Assembly: GCF_041435115.1 (NCBI RefSeq)
Contig: NZ_CP108046.1
Coordinates: forward strand, 6,820,001 to 6,884,000
Source of the DNA: Streptomyces sp. NBC_00289
GTDB lineage: Bacteria > Actinomycetota > Actinomycetes > Streptomycetales > Streptomycetaceae
Length of the DNA: 64,000 nucleotides
Direction: 5' to 3'
Shown here piece by piece: positions 45,441 through 54,177 of this stretch. Position numbers and translations under genes: made by a program. The notes under the pieces are model-generated. The model saw nothing but the letters and a program-made list of their open reading frames with translations. It was not told where the DNA came from and made no database searches. How positions within the stretch are numbered: position 1 is the stretch's first letter; each line of letters begins with the position of its first letter.

Positions 45441-46667
45441 ATGACCGGAAGGCCCGGCAGAACCGGGAGGAGCGCGAGTCAGGCGAGTGCGGGAGACCTG
45501 CTCGAGCTGGTCCGCAGCGGCCGCGCCACCACCCGCGGCGCGCTCCAGCACGTCACCGGACTCTCCCGGGCCACGGTCGGCCACCGCCTCGACCGCCTCT
45601 TCCGCGCCGGCTGGCTGCGCGAGGGCGCCGGGGGTCCCGTGGACTCCCCGCAGGGCGGCCGGCCCTCCATCACCCTGGAGTTCGACGACGCCCATGCCGT
45701 CGTCCTCGCGGCCGACCTCGACACCCGGCACGCGCGCGCGGCCGTCCTCTCCCTGACCGGCGAGATCCTCGCCGAACACAGCGGCACCCCGCGCCTGGAG
45801 GACGGCCCCGACGTGGTCCTCGGGGAACTCGGTCGCTGGTTCGCCGAACTGGTCGAGAAGACCGGCCGCCGGGCGGACGAGGTCTGCGGGATCGGACTCG
45901 CGGTGCCCGGGCCCGTCGACGGCGACACCGGCCGCGTCGTGCAGCCGCCGATCATGCCCGGCTGGGACGGCTACGACATAAGGAGCCGGCTGGCCGGAGT
46001 CTTCACCGAGCACACGGGCGGGCCGGCGGTGCCGGTGCTCGTGGACAACGACGCCAACCTCATGGCGTACGGCGAACAGCGCACCGCCCACCCGGACTGC
46101 TCGGCGTTCGTCCTGGTGAAGGTGTCGACCGGTATCGGCGCGGGCGTCGTGGTGGACGGCTCCCTCTACCGGGGCATCGACGGGGGCGCCGGCGACCTCG
46201 GCCACATCCGGGTCCCGGCGGGCGCGGACCTGCTGTGCCGCTGCGGTTCCTACGGCTGTCTGGCCGCCGTGGCGAGCGGCGGCGCCGTCGCGCGGAGGCT
46301 GGCGGAGGCCGGGGTGCCGGCCGCCTCCGGCTCGGACGTACGCGATCTGCTGGCCTCCGGGCATCCGGAGGCGGCCGCGCTGGCGCGCGAGGCGGGACGG
46401 CAGGTCGGTGACGTCCTGGCCACCGTGGTGACCCTGCTCAACCCCGGGGTTCTGATGATCGCGGGAGATCTGGCCGGAACCCCCTTCCTCACCGGCGTGC
46501 GCGAGCTGCTGTACCAGCGGGCGCTGCCGCGCTCCACCGCGCACCTGGACGTGGTGACCTCGCGGCTCGGGGAGCGGGCCGGGCTGGTGGGGGCCGGTGC
46601 GCTCGTGGTGGAGCATCTGTACGCGCCGGAGCGGGTGGAGCAGCGGCTGCTGGCGCTCGGCGTGTGA
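45441..46667 (+). CDS. ROK family transcriptional regulator
   Basis: A 408-residue ROK repressor. The N-terminal winged helix is GDLLELVRSGRATTRGALQHVTGLSRATVGHRLDRLF. The sugar-kinase-like C-terminal domain has VPVLVDNDANLMAYGEQR and STGIGAGVVVDG. The zinc site is LGHIRVPAGADLLCRCGSYGCLAAVASGG (H plus CxCxxxxC). ATG 45441 follows AAGGGGGTGCGC; ATG 45417 lacks a ribosome site. It is divergent from the GH63/debranching pair and most likely represses it in response to a sugar. Confidence 0.92.
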   Translation: MTGRPGRTGRSASQASAGDLLELVRSGRATTRGALQHVTGLSRATVGHRLDRLFRAGWLREGAGGPVDSPQGGRPSITLEFDDAHAVVLAADLDTRHARAAVLSLTGEILAEHSGTPRLEDGPDVVLGELGRWFAELVEKTGRRADEVCGIGLAVPGPVDGDTGRVVQPPIMPGWDGYDIRSRLAGVFTEHTGGPAVPVLVDNDANLMAYGEQRTAHPDCSAFVLVKVSTGIGAGVVVDGSLYRGIDGGAGDLGHIRVPAGADLLCRCGSYGCLAAVASGGAVARRLAEAGVPAASGSDVRDLLASGHPEAAALAREAGRQVGDVLATVVTLLNPGVLMIAGDLAGTPFLTGVRELLYQRALPRSTAHLDVVTSRLGERAGLVGAGALVVEHLYAPERVEQRLLALGV

Positions 46668-47093
46668 CGAGGCTGTTTCCCGCCGTTTCCGGTCCGGGAG
46701 CGCGTCCGGATGGTGAAATCTCGTCGGCCGCGACAGGTGATTCTCGCCACGCCTGATCGGGGTTGAGCTCAGATGAGCGGATCATGGGCGACTGCACTTC
46801 TCCAAGGGGTGGCACTCAGTGCCACCCCTTGATCGTTCATCGATCGAAATCAAACGTGCCGAAAGACGCTCACCTGAGCGCTATGGTGGGACTGTAACGA
46901 GGTTCGGGGGGTCGATGCGTTCAAGAAGTGAAAACACAAACGGTCGGTCGCTTGCCAAGCCTTGACTTTCGATCCGCTGGCGGACGAGTGGTTACAGGCG
47001 CATGACGCGCAAGTGGACGTACCCAGGCGCCTTCGATCTGGGTATGTTCCTGCCCGTCAGGGCAGCCACCGCGTCCTCGAGGAGTCGAGACCC
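46668..47093 (+). promoter_or_regulatory. ppdK upstream region
   Basis: 426 bp without a supported gene. A perfect 12-bp hairpin AAGGGGTGGCAC / GTGCCACCCCTT (46804-46815, 46819-46830) probably terminates the ROK transcript. A TTGACT near 46964 is a possible -35. The remainder up to the ppdK GTG would be a long mRNA leader; an open frame from 46962 continues in phase into ppdK but does not look coding. Confidence 0.5.
46804..46830 (+). terminator. Hairpin after ROK gene
   Basis: Perfect 12-bp inverted repeat AAGGGGTGGCAC / GTGCCACCCCTT with a 3-base TCA loop. No T-tract follows. Being perfectly symmetrical it could act in either orientation. Confidence 0.7.
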
Positions 47094-49841
47094 GTGTCGG
47101 AAAACAAAGATCCCCAGGTAGCTGAGCACGGCACCAGCGTTGAGGGCGTGAAGTTCGTTTACGACTTCACCGAGGGCAACAAGGACCTCAAGGACCTCCT
47201 CGGCGGCAAGGGCGCCAACCTCGCCGAGATGACGAACCTGGGCCTTCCGGTGCCTCCGGGCTTCACGATCACCACCGAGGCCTGCAAGGTCTACCTCGAC
47301 AGTGGTGAGGAGCCGGCGGCACTGCGTGACGAGGTGAGTGCACACCTCGACGCCCTCGAAGCGAAGATGGGCAAGAAGCTCGGCCAGGCCGACGACCCCC
47401 TGCTGGTCTCCGTCCGCTCCGGCGCCAAGTTCTCCATGCCCGGCATGATGGACACCGTCCTGAACATCGGCCTCTCCGACAAGTCGGTCCAGGGGCTGGC
47501 CGCGCAGGCCGGCGACGAGCGGTTCGCCTGGGACTCCTACCGCCGCCTGATCCAGATGTTCGGCAAGACCGTCCTCGGCGTCGACGGCGACCTCTTCGAG
47601 GAGGCGCTGGAGAAGGCCAAGGACGCCAAGAAGGTCACGGTCGACACCGAACTCGAGGCGGCCGACCTCAAGAAGCTGGTCACCCGGTTCAAGCGGATCG
47701 TCAAGACCGAGGCCGGCCGGGACTTCCCGCAAGACCCGCGCGAGCAGATGGACCTCGCGATCCACGCGGTCTTCGACTCCTGGAACACCGACCGGGCCAA
47801 GCTCTACCGCCGCCAGGAACGCATCCCGCACGACCTCGGCACCGCGGTCAACGTCTGCTCGATGGTCTTCGGCAACCTCGGCCCCGACTCGGGCACCGGC
47901 GTCGCCTTCACCCGCGACCCCGCCAGCGGTCACCAGGGCGTCTACGGCGACTACCTCCAGAACGCCCAGGGCGAGGACGTGGTGGCCGGCATCCGCAACA
48001 CCGTCCCGCTCGCGGAGCTGGAGACGATCGACAAGAAGTCGTACGACCAGCTCATGCAGATCATGGAGACCCTGGAGAACCACTACAAGGATCTCTGCGA
48101 CATCGAGTTCACTATCGAGCGCGGCCAGCTGTGGATGCTCCAGACCCGCGTCGGCAAGCGCACGGCGGGCGCGGCCTTCCGCATCGCCACACAGCTCGTC
48201 GACCAGGGCCTGATCGACGAGGCCGAGGCGCTCCAGCGCGTGACGGGCGCCCAGCTCGCCCAGCTGATGTTCCCCCGCTTCGACGAGCACACCAAGGTCG
48301 CGCAGGTCGGCCGAGGCATCGCGGCCTCGCCGGGCGCGGCCGTCGGCAAGGCGGTCTTCGACTCGTACACGGCGGTGAAGTGGTCCCGCTCGGGCGAGAA
48401 GGTCATCCTGGTCCGCCGCGAGACGAACCCCGACGACCTGGACGGCATGATCGCGGCGGAGGGCATCCTGACCTCACGCGGCGGCAAGACCTCGCACGCC
48501 GCCGTCGTCGCCCGGGGCATGGGCAAGACGTGTGTGTGCGGCGCCGAGGAACTCGAGGTCGACACCAAGCGACGCCGGATGACGGTGCCGGGCGGACACG
48601 TGGTGGAGGAGGGCGACCTGATCTCCATCGACGGATCGTCCGGCAAGGTCTACCTCGGCGAGGTGCCGGTGGTCCCCTCCCCGGTGGTCGAGTACTTCGA
48701 GGGCCGGATGCACGCGGGCGCCAACGACGCCGACGAACTGGTCGAGGCCGTACACAGGATCATGGCCTTCGCCGACCGCAAGCGCCGGCTGCGCGTGCGC
48801 GCCAACGCGGACAACGCCGAGGACGCGATGCGCGCCCGCCGCTTCGGCGCCCAGGGCATCGGCCTGTGCCGCACGGAGCACATGTTCCTCGGCGACCGCC
48901 GTGAGCTGGTGGAGCGCCTGATCCTGGCGGACACGGAGACCGAGCGCGAGGAGTCGCTGAAGGAGCTGCTGCCGCTCCAGAAGAAGGACTTCGTGGAACT
49001 GTTCTCGGCGATGGACGGCCTCCCGGTCACCGTCCGCCTCCTCGACCCGCCGCTGCACGAGTTCCTCCCGGACATCACGGAGCTGTCGGTCCGCGTGGCG
49101 CTCGCGGAGTCCCGCCAGGAGCCGCACGAGAACGAACTCCGGCTGCTCCAGGCCGTGCACCGCCTGCACGAGCAGAACCCGATGCTGGGCCTGCGCGGTG
49201 TGCGCCTCGGCCTGGTCATCCCCGGCCTGTTCACGATGCAGGTACGAGCGATCGCCGAGGCCGCGGCCGAGCGCAAGGCGGCCAAGGGCGACCCGCGCGC
49301 GGAGATCATGATCCCGCTGGTGGGCACCGTCCAGGAGCTGGAGATCGTGCGCGAGGAGGCGGACCAGGTGGTGGCCGAGGTGGAGGCCGCCACGGGTACG
49401 GAGCTGAAGCTGGCGATCGGCACGATGATCGAGCTGCCGCGCGCCGCGCTGACGGCCGGACAGATCGCGGAGGCCGCGGAGTTCTTCTCCTTCGGCACGA
49501 ACGACCTCACCCAGACGGTGTGGGGCTTCAGCCGCGACGACGTGGAGGCCTCGTTCTTCACGGCCTACCTGGAGAAGGGCATCTTCGGCGTCTCCCCCTT
49601 CGAGACGATCGACAGGGACGGCGTCGGCTCCCTGGTGAAACTCGCCGCCGAAGCCGGCCGCGCCACCCGCCCCGACCTGAAACTCGGCGTCTGCGGCGAA
49701 CACGGCGGCGACCCCGAGTCCGTCCACTTCTTCCACGAGGTGGGCCTCGACTACGTCTCCTGCTCCCCCTTCCGCATCCCGGTGGCACGACTGGAGGCGG
49801 GACGGGCGGCCTCGCAGTCGACGGGGAGCGACCACCGCTGA
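47094..49841 (+). CDS. ppdK: Pyruvate, phosphate dikinase
   Basis: A 915-residue enzyme interconverting pyruvate + ATP + Pi with phosphoenolpyruvate + AMP + PPi. The N-terminal nucleotide-binding part has LLGGKGANLAEMTNLGLPVPPGFTI and VSVRSGAKFSMPGMMDTVLNIG. The central swivelling domain has the catalytic histidine in TSRGGKTSHAAVVARGMGK. The C-terminal PEP/pyruvate domain contains GLCRTEHMF and FSFGTNDLTQTVWGFSRDD, with the catalytic cysteine in KLGVCGEHGGDP. Start GTG 47094 (VSENKDPQ) is behind GAGGAG. Single gene followed by a terminator. Confidence 0.96.
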   Translation: MSENKDPQVAEHGTSVEGVKFVYDFTEGNKDLKDLLGGKGANLAEMTNLGLPVPPGFTITTEACKVYLDSGEEPAALRDEVSAHLDALEAKMGKKLGQADDPLLVSVRSGAKFSMPGMMDTVLNIGLSDKSVQGLAAQAGDERFAWDSYRRLIQMFGKTVLGVDGDLFEEALEKAKDAKKVTVDTELEAADLKKLVTRFKRIVKTEAGRDFPQDPREQMDLAIHAVFDSWNTDRAKLYRRQERIPHDLGTAVNVCSMVFGNLGPDSGTGVAFTRDPASGHQGVYGDYLQNAQGEDVVAGIRNTVPLAELETIDKKSYDQLMQIMETLENHYKDLCDIEFTIERGQLWMLQTRVGKRTAGAAFRIATQLVDQGLIDEAEALQRVTGAQLAQLMFPRFDEHTKVAQVGRGIAASPGAAVGKAVFDSYTAVKWSRSGEKVILVRRETNPDDLDGMIAAEGILTSRGGKTSHAAVVARGMGKTCVCGAEELEVDTKRRRMTVPGGHVVEEGDLISIDGSSGKVYLGEVPVVPSPVVEYFEGRMHAGANDADELVEAVHRIMAFADRKRRLRVRANADNAEDAMRARRFGAQGIGLCRTEHMFLGDRRELVERLILADTETEREESLKELLPLQKKDFVELFSAMDGLPVTVRLLDPPLHEFLPDITELSVRVALAESRQEPHENELRLLQAVHRLHEQNPMLGLRGVRLGLVIPGLFTMQVRAIAEAAAERKAAKGDPRAEIMIPLVGTVQELEIVREEADQVVAEVEAATGTELKLAIGTMIELPRAALTAGQIAEAAEFFSFGTNDLTQTVWGFSRDDVEASFFTAYLEKGIFGVSPFETIDRDGVGSLVKLAAEAGRATRPDLKLGVCGEHGGDPESVHFFHEVGLDYVSCSPFRIPVARLEAGRAASQSTGSDHR

Positions 49842-49915
49842 TCTCCCACTGACCCCGGAGCGGTCGCCGATCCCCGACCCTCACCGATCACGACGGCTCC
49901 GGCTCGCAAGGAGGA

Positions 49916-49942
49916 GGCGGCACCCTGTGCGGGGGTGCCGCC
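49916..49942 (+). terminator. Terminator after ppdK
   Basis: 10-bp stem GGCGGCACCC / GGGTGCCGCC (49916-49925, 49933-49942) followed by CCTTTG, 75 bp past the ppdK stop. Confidence 0.75.
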
Positions 49943-50547
49943 CCTTTGTGCATCAACTGCGGAGACTGTCAAGATACGGCGCTGACCAGGGAAAATGCAG
50001 CTTGCTGACGTTGGTTGCCGTTGAACCGGAGTGAAGCCGTTGTGCCCTCGTTGTGCCCTCCGTATGCGGCCGGATCCTGTCACGAGCCGTCATAAGAGAG
50101 GCGCCTCCCCTGACTGGGATCCCTAGACGGCGGGTGGAAGAGCATCGCTTCAGGAGTTCGATCCGGGCCCTCTGCGGCTGCTGCTCTCGACTGGTGCGAC
50201 GGCCGGACAGAGACGCGGGTGTGCCCCCGTCTGGCGTCGTTGAGGTCAGCCGTGGATGTCAGAGGCCTTTTGATCCGTAGCTCTGTAGAGATCGGTCATT
50301 GGATGGAGGTCATACAGGCTGCGGGGAGGGCTGTGAGGGCCGGTGTTGGGCGCTGGCGGTTGCTGGGGTTGCTGTACTGCACCGGCTTCGGAGGCGTTGG
50401 CTCGTTCGCTGGTTGCCCAGGTCACAGCGATCGCCCCGGCAGTGCTCGCCGCGGTGTGGCCTGCGCCGAGGGTGAGGCCGAAGACATGGGACTGGATCAG
50501 GCCGAATGCTTTGAGCTGCTGTTGACGAGTGGTGGGCTAGGCCCGGG
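49943..50547. other. Gene-poor stretch before Gls24 cluster
   Basis: About 600 bp without a convincing gene. It holds two near-identical CGTTGTGCCCTC repeats around 50039-50060. A minus-strand open stretch of roughly 85 codons lies between about 50258 and 50530 (reading QQQLKAFGLIQSHVFGL, then a Pro-rich tail); it lacks a start and could be a decayed gene. The codon pattern is weaker than in flanking genes. Probably degraded accessory DNA. Confidence 0.45.
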
Positions 50548-51327
50548 CTAGGCCGCGGTTTCTGCGATGAGGACGGCGACGGTGATCGGGCCCGGGGCGT
50601 CAGTGGTGGCTGCGTCGGCTACGGCGGCCCGGATGGCGCGGGCGACTTCCAGTGGATGGTGTCCTGGGGCTACCGCGAGGTGGACCTCGATGTGGCGGCC
50701 GGGTGGATCGTCATGGTCTTGCACCTTGACCGGGCGGCTTCCCAACACGGCGGTGAGGCGGGCGACGCCCGGAACAGCCGACGCGACGTCCGCCAGCTTA
50801 CTGACGGGCCCCCACATGGGTCCTGTTCCGGTCTCAGGGGGCGAGCTTCGCGCGGCTGGGGCTGTGGCTGCCGCTTCCGGCGCGGGCTCCATGGCCCTCG
50901 TTGAGGTTCCTGACCTGACGACCGTCTCCGGGCCCACCTGGAGATCCGTGACGCGCAGGTCGGCTGTAACTGTGGCCAGGCCGAGCCGTTCAGCGGCCGC
51001 GTTGAGCAGCGCACTCCTCAACTGGGCGGCGGTTTCTGGCAGTGGCCGGCCGAGGGATGCCGCGAAGGCGGCTTCGATCCTGAGCGGGCCGGGCGGTAGC
51101 GCGCTGGCTGGCGGACGCACGGCCGGTTCGGACACGGGCTCGAGCGGTGCCGGCCCGATGCGCAGGGACTCAAGCCAAACACCGGGAATCGCGGCGGCCG
51201 CGCGCCCGAGGACCCGGACGGCCGCTTGCTCGGTGATCCATGTCCCGTCGCCCGGCCGGCCGAGCGGGAGCAGCCGACCGAGGTCGAGCTGATGCCGTAC
51301 TGCCTGCGTCCATGCCTCGGTTTTCAC
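50548..51327 (-). CDS. Nucleopolyhedrovirus-P10-annotated type protein, Gls24-cluster
   Basis: A 259-residue protein of the family oddly named nucleopolyhedrovirus P10 in Streptomyces annotations. The N-terminus is VKTEAWTQAVRHQLDLGRLLPLGRPGDGTWITEQAAVRVL, with RLGLATVTADLRVTDL in the middle and an Asp23-like end (HIEVHLAVAPGHHPLEVARAIRAAVADA). Both parts read like Asp23/Gls24 alpha-beta repeats joined by a Pro/Thr-rich linker. GTG 51327 is chosen by family pattern. Divergent from the Asp23/Gls24 operon across an unusually AT-rich 200-bp promoter region. Role in envelope stress is inferred. Confidence 0.72.
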   Translation of the reverse strand: MKTEAWTQAVRHQLDLGRLLPLGRPGDGTWITEQAAVRVLGRAAAAIPGVWLESLRIGPAPLEPVSEPAVRPPASALPPGPLRIEAAFAASLGRPLPETAAQLRSALLNAAAERLGLATVTADLRVTDLQVGPETVVRSGTSTRAMEPAPEAAATAPAARSSPPETGTGPMWGPVSKLADVASAVPGVARLTAVLGSRPVKVQDHDDPPGRHIEVHLAVAPGHHPLEVARAIRAAVADAATTDAPGPITVAVLIAETAA

Positions 51328-51530
51328 CCCTCTCACCCTCTTGCTCCCATGGCTGCGGTTCTCTTCCTGCCCACACTGCGCTCGGAGTGTCCGCGAGAGC
51401 CCCAGGCAGGACGTTCGGGCCACTCATGGGACCGCTCCACCTCACGCCACATATTAGGCCAAAAAATACTAAAACGACTACAATATCAACGGTGAGTGGT
51501 ATGTGAGCTTCTCAAGGGAGGAATGTCCCG

Positions 51531-51980
51531 ATGACTGAGAACACCGGCGTAAAGAACACCGGCGTCAAGCTCGGCGGTGCGCCCGGTTCTCGCGGCCGGA
51601 CGACCGTCGCCGATGTGGTGGTGGAGAAGATCGCCGGAATGGCGGCACGGGACGTGCTCGGCGTCTATGCCCTGGGCGGTGGACTGGCCCGCTCGATGGG
51701 AGCCATGCGGGAGCGGCTGCCCGGCGCGGGCAGTGGCAAATCCGCCACGCGCGGGGTCAGTGTCGAGGTCGGAGAGCTGCAGGCGGCCATCGACCTGGAG
51801 ATCGTCGTCGACTACGGCGTCTCGATCACGGACGTGGCCGCCGAGGTGCGGGAGAACGTGATCTCCGCGGTGGAGCGGATGGCGGGTCGGGAAGTGGTGG
51901 AAGTCAACATCACGGTCAGCGACGTGAAGCTGCCGGCCGACGAGGAGGACGAAGGGGAAGAGCGGCAGCGGATTCAGTAG
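51531..51980 (+). CDS. Asp23/Gls24 family envelope stress protein
   Basis: A 149-residue Asp23/Gls24 protein: GRTTVADVVVEKIAGMAARDVLGVYALGGGL opens the domain, VEVGELQAAIDLEIVVDYGVSITDVAAEVRENVISAVERMAG forms the beta-alpha core, and REVVEVNITVSDVKLP closes it. The basic/acidic tail (EEDEGEERQ) follows. In Gram-positives such proteins sit at the inner membrane face, tethered by AmaP, and respond to alkaline and cell-wall stress. First gene of a plus-strand operon that includes AmaP at 53377. ATG 51531 has AAGGGAGG upstream. Confidence 0.9.
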   Translation: MTENTGVKNTGVKLGGAPGSRGRTTVADVVVEKIAGMAARDVLGVYALGGGLARSMGAMRERLPGAGSGKSATRGVSVEVGELQAAIDLEIVVDYGVSITDVAAEVRENVISAVERMAGREVVEVNITVSDVKLPADEEDEGEERQRIQ

Positions 51981-52024
51981 CCGGGGCGCGCGCGGAGCAG
52001 CCGGCTTGAGTGAAGGAGCGCGTG

Positions 52025-52252
52025 ATGAGCAGGGCCGTGGTGGGCTTGATGGCCGGAATGGCGCTGGGTTTCGCGGCGTACTTCGGTAACTTCTGGGCTT
52101 TCCTGCTGGTGCTGGGGCTGGGTGTCGTCGGTCTTGTGGTCGGGCGGTTCACGGAAGGCGATCTCGAACCGGGCGACTTCGTCCGCCGCCGGGACCGCCA
52201 GGAGCGGATCCGCGACGACCGGCGACGGACCCGCGGGGACTGGCGGCAGTGA
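52025..52252 (+). CDS. DUF2273-type small membrane protein
   Basis: A 75-residue protein with two short membrane helices (AVVGLMAGMALGFAAYFGNFWAFLLVLGLGVVGLVVG, divided by a Tyr/Phe turn) and a charged cytoplasmic tail (RRRDRQERIRDDRRRTRGDWRQ). Size and position between two Gls24 genes match DUF2273 proteins of AmaP clusters. ATG 52025 sits behind AAGGAG; its stop overlaps the next GTG (GTGA). Confidence 0.82.
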   Translation: MSRAVVGLMAGMALGFAAYFGNFWAFLLVLGLGVVGLVVGRFTEGDLEPGDFVRRRDRQERIRDDRRRTRGDWRQ

Positions 52253-52686
52253 CCGGTGAAGCAGATCGGCGTCCGGCCGTTCCCCGCGAGGAGCGCGGTG
52301 CGATCACCGTCGCCGACCGGGTCGTTGCGAAGATCGCCGCCCATGTGACGCGCGAGGCACTGAGCGGGTTCACCCGCCGCGTACCGCCGGGCCGCCGGAC
52401 GCCACGTGTGAACTCATCTGTGCGGCGATCCCCGGGGCGGAATACCGCAGGACGAGACGCCGAGTCCGCCGCGCAACGGCAGGCGGCGCTCGGGGAGGCG
52501 CGGCTGCGCATCGTCGTCGAGCTCGGCTATCCGTCCGATATCGGGGCGCAGTGCGCCGCGGTGCGCCGGGAGGTCACCGAACGGCTCAGGACATGGGTCG
52601 GCATGGACGTGTCTGACCTCGTGGTGTCGGTCGAGAGGCTGCACTCAGTGCATGGGCGGCACACGGACCAGGAGAGGGTGAGATGA
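52249..52686 (+). CDS. Second Asp23/Gls24 family protein
   Basis: A 145-residue Asp23/Gls24 homologue: REERGAITVADRVVAKIAAHVTREAL starts the domain, a basic insert follows (RRVPPGRRTPRVNSSVRRSPGR), then LRIVVELGYPSDIGAQCAAVRREVTERLRTWVGMDVSDLVVSVERL. The insert makes it different from the 51531 copy. GTG 52249 overlaps the DUF2273 stop and its own TGA overlaps the next ATG, so all are translated as a unit. Likely membrane-associated through AmaP. Confidence 0.85.
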   Translation: MTGEADRRPAVPREERGAITVADRVVAKIAAHVTREALSGFTRRVPPGRRTPRVNSSVRRSPGRNTAGRDAESAAQRQAALGEARLRIVVELGYPSDIGAQCAAVRREVTERLRTWVGMDVSDLVVSVERLHSVHGRHTDQERVR

Positions 52687-53366
52687 GCGCGCACACCTGG
52701 CGGCAGTCGACCGGTGACAGCGACCTTCCCGCCGATCCCGGACAGGCGGCTCCGTCCGCCGAGGACACCCCGGGCACGGGCGCGACGGCGACGACCGACG
52801 CATCAGGCCGGTTGGCGCGCCGCTTCTGGTCGGCGCGGCGGATTCCCGCGGCCATGGTGGCCCTGCTGTCCGCCGCGGCCGTCGGACTGCTCCTGTACGA
52901 CGTGGTCGCGGTGCGGGCAGGCCGGTCCGCGATGAGCTGGCGGCGGCAGCTCGCCGAGGAACTGGCCACACGGCCACTGGACGACATCTGGGTGATGGTC
53001 GGGGCCGCGGTGGCGATGGCCCTCGGCCTGTGGCTCTTCCTGCTGGCGGTGACGCCGGGTCTGCGCAGGCTGCTGCCCATGCGGCAGCCCACCGTCGTCC
53101 CCGGTACAGAGGATGTCCGAGCTGGGCTCGACCGCCGCGCGGCCGCTCTGGTGCTGCGTGACTGGGCGGTGCGGGTGCCCGGTGTCCGGTCGGCCCAGAT
53201 CGCTGTCGGCCGCCGGAAGGTCAAAGTCCTGGCACAGGCCCATTTCCGCGGGCTCGAGGAGGTCCACGAGGATCTGGCCGCCACGCTGGGGGAAGCCGTG
53301 AAGTCCTTGGGTCTCGCCCGGCAACCCACACTGACCGTGCGCGTCCGGCGCCCGAAGAAGGGCTGA
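52683..53366 (+). CDS. DUF6286-like membrane protein
   Basis: A 227-residue protein with an acidic/Thr-rich N-terminus, two membrane helices (about 55-75, AAMVALLSAAAVGLLLYDVVAV, and 100-120, MVGAAVAMALGLWLFLLAV) and a C-terminal Asp23-like domain (RDWAVRVPGVRSAQIAVGRRKVKVLAQAHFRG ... VHEDLAATLGEAVKSLGL). This is the DUF6286 layout seen in Streptomyces Gls24 clusters. Overlaps genes on the upstream side. Structural partner of the Gls24/AmaP complex by inference. Confidence 0.82.
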   Translation: MSAHTWRQSTGDSDLPADPGQAAPSAEDTPGTGATATTDASGRLARRFWSARRIPAAMVALLSAAAVGLLLYDVVAVRAGRSAMSWRRQLAEELATRPLDDIWVMVGAAVAMALGLWLFLLAVTPGLRRLLPMRQPTVVPGTEDVRAGLDRRAAALVLRDWAVRVPGVRSAQIAVGRRKVKVLAQAHFRGLEEVHEDLAATLGEAVKSLGLARQPTLTVRVRRPKKG

Positions 53367-53376
53367 GGTGATTCTG

Positions 53377-53970
53377 ATGCGCAGGACAGTGAACCGGGTG
53401 CTGCTGGGGCTTCTCGGCCTCGGACTGTTCGCCCTGGGCAGCGGCGTGCTGGTGGGAGGGCTGGATCTCCAGCGCCGTTGGGGTTTCGGCATGCCGGGCT
53501 GGTGGCCCTTCGTCGGGCCGGACGATGTGCTGTTGGGTGCCGAGGGACGTACCCGGTGGCGGGACGAGGGCTGGTGGTGGCCGACAGTGATCGCGGTGCT
53601 CGCCGTGCTGCTGGTCCTGCTGTTGTGGTGGCTCCTCGCGCAGCGCGGACATCGCCTGGACAGGGTCCTCGTCCACAGCGAGGACGGCGCGGCGGCGCGG
53701 CTCGACGGACGCACGCTGGAGGACGCCATCGAGGAAGAGGCGCGAGCCCTGAACGGGGTTTCGCGGGCTCAGGTCCGGCTGTCGGGCCGACGTACGGCTC
53801 CCACCGCACGCGTGCGGCTGTTGCTGGAGCCTTACGCGGAGCCGGCGCGAACGCTGGGACAGCTGAGCCGCGAAACACTCGCAAACGCACGAGACTCGGC
53901 CGGCCTGGACCGCCTCCCGTCGAAGGTCCGACTCAGGGAGGCCCGCCACCGCGCCCGGCGCACCGCATGA
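53377..53970 (+). CDS. amaP: Alkaline shock response membrane anchor AmaP
   Basis: A 197-residue AmaP-type protein: two membrane helices (about 8-30, LLGLLGLGLFALGSGVLVGGL, and 68-88, VIAVLAVLLVLLLWWLLA) separated by a short outside loop, then a cytoplasmic alpha-beta domain. AmaP tethers Asp23/Gls24 to the membrane. ATG 53377 has GAGGTG just upstream; GTG 53368 is a weaker alternative. Follows the DUF6286-like gene by 10 bp. Confidence 0.82.
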   Translation: MRRTVNRVLLGLLGLGLFALGSGVLVGGLDLQRRWGFGMPGWWPFVGPDDVLLGAEGRTRWRDEGWWWPTVIAVLAVLLVLLLWWLLAQRGHRLDRVLVHSEDGAAARLDGRTLEDAIEEEARALNGVSRAQVRLSGRRTAPTARVRLLLEPYAEPARTLGQLSRETLANARDSAGLDRLPSKVRLREARHRARRTA

Positions 53971-54006
53971 GGTCCCGCGCGATTCCTTCCCGGGAGGCAT
54001 CCCGTC

Positions 54007-54177
54007 GTGGTCCTTTTCCTGACCCTGCTCATCGCTGGAACCGCTCTGATCGCCATCGGCGCGGCCGTCGACGGCACGCTCTACCTGATGTCCGTCGGCG
54101 TACTACTCCTCATCGCCGATCTGGTCTACCTGGCGGCCCGCTCCATCTGGTGCTCCACCCGGCGCCCGGCCCGCTGA
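54007..54177 (+). CDS. 56-aa double-helix membrane protein
   Basis: A 56-codon ORF: a first helix LFLTLLIAGTALIAIGAAVDG, then a second helix LYLMSVGVLLLIADLVYLAARSIW, and a basic tail (TRRPAR). GTG 54007 has GGGAGG 10 bp upstream, 37 bp after the AmaP stop and in the same direction, so it is the likely last gene of the Gls24 operon. The hydrophobic profile and ribosome site make chance unlikely. Function unknown. Confidence 0.68.
   Translation: MVLFLTLLIAGTALIAIGAAVDGTLYLMSVGVLLLIADLVYLAARSIWCSTRRPAR

Noticed and set aside
46962..47093. N-terminal extension of PPDK
   Set aside because: It is in phase with ppdK but does not look like the family; GTG 47094 has a GAGGAG site and matches the usual PPDK start.
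50100..50186. Possible tRNA remnant (GGAGTTCGATCCGGGCC)
   Set aside because: It has a T-loop-like TTCGATC but no pairing T-stem, anticodon arm or acceptor; too little support compared with the site at 54334.
50258..50530. Minus-strand frame downstream of the P10-like gene
   Set aside because: About 85 codons with some protein-like character but no start codon near its head and no ribosome site; mentioned only as possible debris.
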